Virus record (IMG/VR): IMGVR_UViG_3300034073_001342
Location: 1 to 31,135 of that record
Reading direction: 5' to 3' (one strand)
Length of the DNA stretch: 31,135 nt
Source of the DNA: a virus
The notes under the pieces were generated by a model. The model searched no databases. It was given only the letters and a program-made list of their open reading frames with translations, and had not been told where the DNA came from. The translations under genes were made by a program, and so were the position numbers. Positions 26,448 through 31,135 of this stretch are shown here, in pieces. Every line of letters starts with the position of its first letter. Within the stretch, counting starts at the first letter, position 1.

Positions 26448-27846
26448 GGGTGACAAGGTCGCCGATTTTGCGGAGACCTTTATGCATGTATCCAAGGGGA
26501 TTCGTGCTGGTGAGCCGTTGGTGTTGACGCCGTGGCAGAAGAGTTTGATTGACAATTTGTTTGAGCGTCGTAATGACGGCCTGTTGCGTTATAAGCGCAG
26601 TGTGATTGGGTTGGGTCGTAAGAACGGGAAGTCGTTGATTGGGTCGCTGGTTGCGTTGTATGGGTTGATTGAGGGTGAGCATGGGGCTGAGGTGTATTCG
26701 GCTGCTGGTGATAGGCGTCAGGCTCGTGTGGTGTTTGATGAGGCGAAGTGGCAAGTGCAGCAGTCGCCTGCGTTGTCTGGGATTTGCAAGGTGTATCGGG
26801 ATGCGATTGAGGTACCTTCGACGCACAGCGTGTATCGAGTGTTGAGTAGTGACGCCAAACTCCAGCAAGGTCTGAATCCGTCAACGGTGGTGTTTGATGA
26901 GTTGCATGTGCAGCCGAACTCTGAACTTTGGGATGCGTTGACGTTGGGTTCGGGTGCTCGTCGTGATCCGCAGATTGTGGCAATTACGACTGCTGGGTAT
27001 GACCTGACGAGTATTTGTGGGTTGTTGTACGGCTACGGCCAGAAGGTGTGTCGTGGTGAGATTGAGGATGAGACGTTTGGGTTTTGGTGGTGGGAGGCTG
27101 CTGAGGGTTGTGACTTGAATGATCGGCAGGCGTGGTTGGAGGCGAATCCGAATCTGGCTGAGGGTCTTCTTGACCCGGAGGATATGGAGATTGCGGTGCG
27201 TCAAACTTCTGAGGTTTCGGTGCGTAGGTACCGTCTGAATCAGTGGGTGCGTACGGCTGCTGATAGTTGGCTCCCACAGGGTTCTTGGGAGTTGTGTCGT
27301 TCGACGTTGGAGCTTGTGCCTGGTTCTGCGACGTGGGTTGGTGTTGATATGGCGTTGAAGCGTGATACGACGGCGGTGGTGTTGGTTCAGCATGTTGAGG
27401 GGAAGTTGGTGGCTCGGGCGAAGATTTGGTTGCCGGAGGGTGGTGTGTTGGATGTGTCTGCGGTGGAGTCGTATTTGCGTGAGGTTGCGCAACAGTTTGA
27501 TATTCAGGAGATTGCGTTTGACCCAGCGTTTTTTCAGAGGACTGCTGAGGCGTTGGCTGAGGATGGGTTTCCGATGGTGGAGTTTCCGCAGTCTCCGCAG
27601 CGTATGGTTCCTGCGTGTGGGAATTTGTATGAGTTGATTGTGAATCAAAAACTTGCGCATGATGGGAATCCGTTGTTCACCGACCAGGTGTTGTCGGCTG
27701 CGCAGAGAGTCAAGGACAACGGATGGACATTGTCAAAAGGTAAGTCGAAGCGGAAGATTGACGCTGTGATTGCGTTGGCGATGGCGTCAGATCGTGCTAC
27801 TACGACGCCTGAACCTGTGGCGGAGCCTGGGTTCTTCGTGGTGTGA
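26380..27846 (+). CDS. terL: Terminase large subunit (Terminase_1 type)
   Basis: This 488-residue packaging motor and nuclease has Walker A GLGRKNGKS (K84) and Walker B TVVFDELH (D173, E174) in the ATPase half. The RNase H-like nuclease half has WVGVDMALKRD (first acidic residue), IAFDPAFF (second) and KIDAVIALAMA (third). The fold and order fit Terminase_1 (PF03354) of HK97- and phiC31-like phages. ATG 26380 is 6 nt after AAGGG (26369-26373); TTG 26374 is in frame but less likely. Overlap with terS is 68 nt. Coding is extremely G+T-rich: in the 60 bases from 27361 I count 43 G or T. Confidence 0.95.
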   Translation: MSLTNSVVATPRWSTPWKYPKTEGDKVADFAETFMHVSKGIRAGEPLVLTPWQKSLIDNLFERRNDGLLRYKRSVIGLGRKNGKSLIGSLVALYGLIEGEHGAEVYSAAGDRRQARVVFDEAKWQVQQSPALSGICKVYRDAIEVPSTHSVYRVLSSDAKLQQGLNPSTVVFDELHVQPNSELWDALTLGSGARRDPQIVAITTAGYDLTSICGLLYGYGQKVCRGEIEDETFGFWWWEAAEGCDLNDRQAWLEANPNLAEGLLDPEDMEIAVRQTSEVSVRRYRLNQWVRTAADSWLPQGSWELCRSTLELVPGSATWVGVDMALKRDTTAVVLVQHVEGKLVARAKIWLPEGGVLDVSAVESYLREVAQQFDIQEIAFDPAFFQRTAEALAEDGFPMVEFPQSPQRMVPACGNLYELIVNQKLAHDGNPLFTDQVLSAAQRVKDNGWTLSKGKSKRKIDAVIALAMASDRATTTPEPVAEPGFFVV

Positions 27847-27878
27847 GTAGGCTGGTTCAACTACGATAGGAGGCTGGG

Positions 27879-28031
27879 ATGAAAGTTTTATGGCTGGAGC
27901 TGATTGGATTGGTATGTCTTGTGGTTGCAGGATGGTTGGTGGCGCCGGCGTTGGGGTTTGCTGTGATTGGTGTTGCTGCGTTTGTGTCTGCGTGGAGTTT
28001 GGCTCGAATCACTAAGGATGACAAGAAGTGA
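27879..28031 (+). CDS. Small membrane protein between terminase and portal
   Basis: The 50-residue protein has two close membrane helices: LIGLVCLVVAGWLVAPALGF (about 8-27) and VIGVAAFVSAWSLA (about 29-43), with a basic end RITKDDKK. AGGAGG (27868-27873) is 5 nt before ATG 27879. The stop overlaps the portal GTG start (GTGA). Small hydrophobic proteins at this position are common in actinophages, but their function is unknown to me. A role in head assembly at the membrane is only a guess. Confidence 0.65.
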   Translation: MKVLWLELIGLVCLVVAGWLVAPALGFAVIGVAAFVSAWSLARITKDDKK

Positions 28032-29584
28032 TTGTTGACCGTCTAGTTGGCCGTGGTGGCAATGAGGAGGAACGTGCGATTTCGTTCCAGTCGTTGTTCG
28101 CTCTCGGTGACGGGTACACGTTCACGACGAACTCTGGCGTGTATGTCACGCAGGACGATTCCATCAAAATTGGGACGGTCTATGCGTGCGTTCGTCTGAT
28201 TGCCGACACGATTTCCACGCTGCCAGTTGATGCCTATATCCGTCAGGAGGGTGTGCGTCTTCAGTATCGTCCACGACCTGCTTGGCTTGACGCACCCGAT
28301 ATTGGGGTGACGAAAGAGGATCACTTTCAGCAGGTGATTGTTTCTCTGTTGCTGAATGGCAACTCGTTCACTCGCATCATTCGTGATGAGGATGGTGAAG
28401 TGTTGGCGTTGTCGGTGTTGAATCCGCAGGTGGTGGAGATTCGTCGAGACAACAACGGGCGCCTCTTCTACGTGTATGAGGCTCGTGACCGCATTGAGGA
28501 TGTGGACATGATTCATATCCGTGACTTGACTTTGCCGGGTGAGTTGCGTGGCAAATCACGCATCGACCTGATGAAAGAGAATCTCGGTTTGGCACGAGCG
28601 TTGGAAGAGTTCGCCTCCCGTTTCTTTGGTCAGGGGTCGAACACTTCGGGCATCATTCAGTTCCCTGGCAACTTGTCTCGTGAGCAGGCCAAGAATCTTG
28701 TGGATGCATTTGAGGATGGGCACAAGGGGTTGCGTCGTGCGCATCGTCCCGGCATCTTGTTTGGTGGTGCCACGTTTGAGAAGACTGGTGTGCCACCGAA
28801 CGAATCGCAGTTCATTGAGTCTCGACAGTTCGCTGTTGAGGAGATTGCCAGAATCTTCCGTGTCCCACCGTCGATGATTGGTGTCACGACACCAGGTGCG
28901 ATGTCGTATGCGTCGGTTGAGGCGAACAACTTGTCGTTCCTTGTTCATTCGTTGACCCCAATTTTGGCGAAGGTTGAATCCGAATACAGCGTGTTGTTGG
29001 CTGGTCGTGCGTTCATCCGATTCTCCACCGCAGGTCTTCTGCGTGGCGACATCTCAGCACGCAACGCCTCGTATCAGTCGGGACTCAACAACGGCTATCT
29101 GTCGGTCAACGATGTGCGCCGATTCGAGGACATGACACCCATTGACGGTGGCGATGTGTATCGGGTTCCGTTGACAAACATTGACATCACGGCTGCGAAC
29201 CTTGCCGATCTTGACCGCAAGTCACTGATTGCGCAACGTCTTGTGCTCGCTGGGTTTGACCCTGCTGGTGTGCTTGCGGCTCTTGATATGCCAAACATTG
29301 AACACACTGGTCTACCGTCCACACAGTTGCAGCCACTCGCAAGCGTGAGCCCCGTTGATCCGCAGGCCGCATACGAAGTCAACTCAAAACGAGAATTGAA
29401 CTTGAACATGCCAGAACAAATCATCCACGTCACACCACCATCGGTTCGAGTGGATGCACCAGTCGTGAACATTCCTGAAACTGTTGTCAATGTCAATGTG
29501 CCGGAACAGCGCACCGTTGTTCGCACAGTTGAGCGTGATGCAGAAGGTCGAATCCTCCACATCACGGAAAGGCCTGAACAGTAA
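28028..29584 (+). CDS. Portal protein, HK97 family
   Basis: The 518-residue protein forms the dodecameric portal ring. Family landmarks: VYACVRLIADTISTLPVDAY near the N-terminus, LLLNGNSFTRIIRD, VDMIHIRDLTLPGELRGKSR, IFRVPPSMIGVTTPGAMSYA and the helix after it (VEANNLSFLVHSLTPILAKVE), then a wing/stem ending around GRAFIRFSTAGLL and a Val/Pro-rich C-terminal tail (MPEQIIHVTPPSVRVDAPVV). All match Phage_portal (PF04860) of HK97-type phages. The C-terminal 80 residues with repeated 'V..pe..v.v' strands look like an extra beta segment. The GTG start overlaps the upstream gene stop. The gene after it begins one base inside (TAATG). Confidence 0.93.
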   Translation: MIVDRLVGRGGNEEERAISFQSLFALGDGYTFTTNSGVYVTQDDSIKIGTVYACVRLIADTISTLPVDAYIRQEGVRLQYRPRPAWLDAPDIGVTKEDHFQQVIVSLLLNGNSFTRIIRDEDGEVLALSVLNPQVVEIRRDNNGRLFYVYEARDRIEDVDMIHIRDLTLPGELRGKSRIDLMKENLGLARALEEFASRFFGQGSNTSGIIQFPGNLSREQAKNLVDAFEDGHKGLRRAHRPGILFGGATFEKTGVPPNESQFIESRQFAVEEIARIFRVPPSMIGVTTPGAMSYASVEANNLSFLVHSLTPILAKVESEYSVLLAGRAFIRFSTAGLLRGDISARNASYQSGLNNGYLSVNDVRRFEDMTPIDGGDVYRVPLTNIDITAANLADLDRKSLIAQRLVLAGFDPAGVLAALDMPNIEHTGLPSTQLQPLASVSPVDPQAAYEVNSKRELNLNMPEQIIHVTPPSVRVDAPVVNIPETVVNVNVPEQRTVVRTVERDAEGRILHITERPEQ

Positions 29585-29967
29585 TGGCAACAGGAATCAG
29601 CTCCTATCTGGCAGACCAGTGGCTTGATGCATTGGGCAACAATGACACTTTCGCTGTGGCCGCCGTGTATGTGAAACTTCATGTCGGTGACCCTGGCGCA
29701 AACGGCACAGCAAATGCGGCAACGGAAACGACCCGCAAAGAAGCGTCGTTCTCGGCAGCTTCATCGGGTGCGCTCGCATCTGACAGCGCACTCACCTGGA
29801 CGAACATCGCCGGCTCGCAAGACGCCACCCACTTCACCGCATGGGACAACGTCTCAGCCGGAAACTTCCTGTTCTCAGGAACGATCACCGCAAACGCCTA
29901 TACGGCAGGCGACACCTTCACTATCTCATCAGGTTCACTGAACGTCTCGTTGACGCTCGCCTCCTAA
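29584..29967 (+). CDS. Virion protein, small beta-rich appendage type
   Basis: The 127-residue protein opens MATGISSYLADQWLDALGNN, then AVYVKLHVGDPGANGTANAA and a helix-poor, Ser/Ala/Thr-rich part with THFTAWDNVSAGNFLFSGTI, ending GSLNVSLTLAS. The pattern '...la...l...l.....ya....yv.LhtgdPg..gt..E.....Y.r......s..........f........vt.v..fd..sGG.lL..g.l......G.......g.l.l..' is one I know from phages of Gram-positives, where it is annotated as a head fibre or tail-like protein. It probably lies on the virion surface. It sits directly after the portal, with GGAAAGG in the last codons of the portal gene as ribosome site. Confidence 0.7.
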   Translation: MATGISSYLADQWLDALGNNDTFAVAAVYVKLHVGDPGANGTANAATETTRKEASFSAASSGALASDSALTWTNIAGSQDATHFTAWDNVSAGNFLFSGTITANAYTAGDTFTISSGSLNVSLTLAS

Positions 29968-29977
29968 GTAGGCACCC

Positions 29978-30736
29978 GTGGTCACACGGTTCTACCTTGA
30001 CCAGTCGCAACTCAACGATGCGAACGTCGGTCTCGGCGGCCCATCCCCAGCGTTCGTCCTTGACACCTCAACGCTTGACGGTGACGGCAAACTAGACGGC
30101 GCCAACTTCACCACCACTGCCACAGCATCAGCCACCCTCGGTGCAATAGCAGCCACAGCCACCGGGACGGTGACACCAGTTGTCACCGGTGTGGCATCAG
30201 CCGAACTTGGTGAACTGTTTGCCGATGTGAGTGATGTGACGATTGAGGATTTCGGTGACGCTTCTTCCGATCTTGGTGGGTTGACGGCTTCGGCGTCGGG
30301 TGTGGTGACGGTGGTGGCGTCAGCGTCGAGCGGGTTGGGTGGTGTGTCGTCGAGTGCTTCTGGTGTGTTGACGGTGGTGGGTTCTGGTGAGGGTTTGTTG
30401 GGTGGTGTTGATGCGTCGGCGGTTGGTGTTGCGTCGGAGATTAGTTCTGCGTCTGCTGGTTTGGGTGGTTTGGTTGGTGTTGCTGTTGGGACGGTGACGC
30501 CTCAGCCTCAGCCTGAGCCTGTGTCGGAGGGTGGCGGTCAGCCGTATCCGTATCGACGTCAACGGCCTCGTAAGAAGGTTGAGTCTGTTGTTGATGTTGT
30601 TGAGATGGTTGTGGAACCTGTGCGAGTTGTTGAGGGGTATGTGGCGCCGATTGTGGTGGGTTGTCAGGCGTCGGCTGTTGGTGTGATTGCGTTCTCTGCT
30701 GAAGAGGATGACTTGCAAGTAGTGTTGATGCTCTGA
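29978..30736 (+). CDS. Repeat-rich virion protein
   Basis: The 252-residue protein begins FYLDQSQLNDANVGLGGPSP and FVLDTSTLDGDGKLDG, motifs close to those at both ends of the minor tail protein at 11105. About six imperfect repeats of 19-21 residues follow (residues 45-175), each carrying LGG/LGE and then small residues ending G-x-V-T-x-V, such as SSGLGGVSSSASGVLTVVG. These alternate short strands in a beta-like stack. A basic proline-rich linker (PQPQPEPV... RRQRPRKKVE) and a hydrophobic-strand end follow. Such layout suits a fibre or decoration protein on the head or neck. GTG 29978 has GTAGG (29968-29972) 5 nt upstream. Third positions are T/G-rich, unlike the first third, which is AC-rich. 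Confidence 0.65.
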   Translation: MVTRFYLDQSQLNDANVGLGGPSPAFVLDTSTLDGDGKLDGANFTTTATASATLGAIAATATGTVTPVVTGVASAELGELFADVSDVTIEDFGDASSDLGGLTASASGVVTVVASASSGLGGVSSSASGVLTVVGSGEGLLGGVDASAVGVASEISSASAGLGGLVGVAVGTVTPQPQPEPVSEGGGQPYPYRRQRPRKKVESVVDVVEMVVEPVRVVEGYVAPIVVGCQASAVGVIAFSAEEDDLQVVLML

Positions 30737-30744
30737 GGTAAATC

Positions 30745-31008
30745 ATGGCTGTGTATCAAGGTCAAGTAGCTGTTGGAACTGTGGCGACTGTTCTCAATCC
30801 GTCACGGGCGCAGCCTGGTGTGATTCACGTTGTGAATCAAGACAACACGGACACGGTGTATGTAGGCGGTGAGGCTGTCACGACGTCAACTGGTCACGGC
30901 ATTCCTAAGAGTGGTGATGTGGAGTTGACGATTTATGCTGACACCGTCATCTACGCAATATCAACAAAATCTGGTCATACTGTCACTTGGTTGCATATCA
31001 CGCCGTAA
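30745..31008 (+). CDS. Small virion protein, possible head decoration
   Basis: The 87-residue protein is beta-rich: YQGQVAVGTVATVLNPSRAQ, then GVIHVVNQDNTDTVYVGGEA and a closing ITP end. The 'qv.vgtvat.l.p....p..v.v.N.....vyvGg..vt...G.pl..g....i.......vyais' pattern is familiar from small phage proteins placed near head genes, which are predicted to decorate capsids or fibres. It starts 8 nt after the stop of the repeat protein, where TGAGGT is the only possible ribosome site. The stop overlaps the next ATG (TAATG). The function is not established. Confidence 0.68.
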   Translation: MAVYQGQVAVGTVATVLNPSRAQPGVIHVVNQDNTDTVYVGGEAVTTSTGHGIPKSGDVELTIYADTVIYAISTKSGHTVTWLHITP

Positions 31009-31135
31009 TGCCGTACTTCATTTCTGATTCCAATGCCAACTGTTCAGGTTGGGCAGTTGAGAAAGATGACGGTGAGGTCATCGGTTGCCATACCACGAAG
31101 CAGGCGGCCATTGACCAGATGGTTGCGGTGTCTAT
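31008..31135 (+). CDS. N-terminal part of a head-associated protein (3' end missing)
   Basis: The frame from ATG 31008 gives MPYFISDSNANCSGWAVEKD then DGEVIGCHTTKQAAIDQMVA and runs off the window. This N-terminus is characteristic of an actinophage family encoded between portal and protease. From memory, the family also contains a C-terminal segment like that encoded at 1-351. I therefore infer that both are parts of one gene. The 128 bases present include 42 complete codons and two further bases; for the frames to meet, the missing length must equal 1 modulo 3. Function is not known; C12 and C27 with the following part may bind metal. Confidence 0.7.
   Translation, partial: MPYFISDSNANCSGWAVEKDDGEVIGCHTTKQAAIDQMVAVS

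Noticed and set aside
26881-27660. Long - strand frame opposite the large terminase
   Set aside because: It is an Arg/Leu/His/Thr-rich shadow of GT-rich coding DNA, with no family motif and no ribosome site. Similar frames at 3729-4286, 4334-4888 and 4918-5430 were rejected for the same reason.
1-31135. Integrase, attachment site, CI-like repressor or tRNA genes
   Set aside because: No reading frame shows recombinase motifs and no cloverleaf with a CCA-acceptor pattern was seen by eye. Absence is not proven, as a short piece at the junction is missing.
1-31135. Direct terminal repeat at the window ends
   Set aside because: The first and last bases of the window do not repeat each other; circularity is inferred from gene content only.

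Overview
This window is almost certainly most of the genome of a small siphovirus that infects an actinobacterium. Every gene I can support lies on the + strand, usually with ATGA, GTGA or TAATG overlaps. The virion genes are of the HK97 type: P27-family small terminase, Terminase_1 large terminase, HK97 portal, prohead protease and HK97-fold capsid, followed by a tail module with a -1 frameshifted tail assembly chaperone and a 690-residue tape measure protein. A WhiB-like Fe-S regulator (C29, C53, C56, C62) points to an actinobacterial host, because that family is restricted to Actinobacteria and their phages. An aquatic host is a weaker guess, based on a tail-associated protein that resembles a small family common in cyanophages. 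I see no integrase, CI-type repressor, tRNA or CRISPR array.

Layout. 1-1087: C-terminal part of a head-associated protein, then the prohead protease. 1205-2383: major capsid protein. 2512-5607: four overlapping genes for two glycosyltransferases, a GT-A-like protein and a SAM methyltransferase, probably for sugar decoration of the virion. 5620-8246: head-tail connector, tail terminator, major tail protein, frameshifted chaperone and a gp10-like protein. 8275-9009: an unexpected primase-like (AEP) gene inside the tail module. 9029-13885: tape measure, tail hub and host-contact proteins, including a tandem duplication and a polyglycine adhesin. 13882-15351: lysis cassette with small membrane proteins and an M15 peptidase. 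15302-20379: HTH protein, metallophosphoesterase, exported lysozyme-like protein, WhiB, resolvase, RecB-like nuclease and an SSB-like protein. 20450-22506: a run of very small, mostly unknown genes ending in a ribbon-helix-helix protein. 22503-25335: a low-GC Mom-like DNA modification gene, an HTH protein and a primase-polymerase/helicase. 25486-31135: HNH endonuclease, terminases, portal and further virion proteins.

The two ends of the window appear to be the two halves of one gene (N-terminus at 31008-31135, C-terminus at 1-351). The module order (terminase, portal, window end, window start, protease, capsid) also runs naturally across the ends. The molecule is therefore best read as a circular map of slightly more than 31 kb with a short piece missing at the junction.

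Two genome-scale signals stand out. First, at least nine genes have a TANNNT hexamer 6-9 nt before the start codon and little or no Shine-Dalgarno sequence, which is the layout of leaderless actinobacterial transcripts. Second, coding-strand composition flips from A+C-rich to G+T-rich near 25.4-26.0 kb and back near 11.1 kb, roughly opposite each other on the circle. The first flip coincides with a cluster of GGGGACA repeats and palindromes just after the primase-helicase gene, a plausible replication origin.
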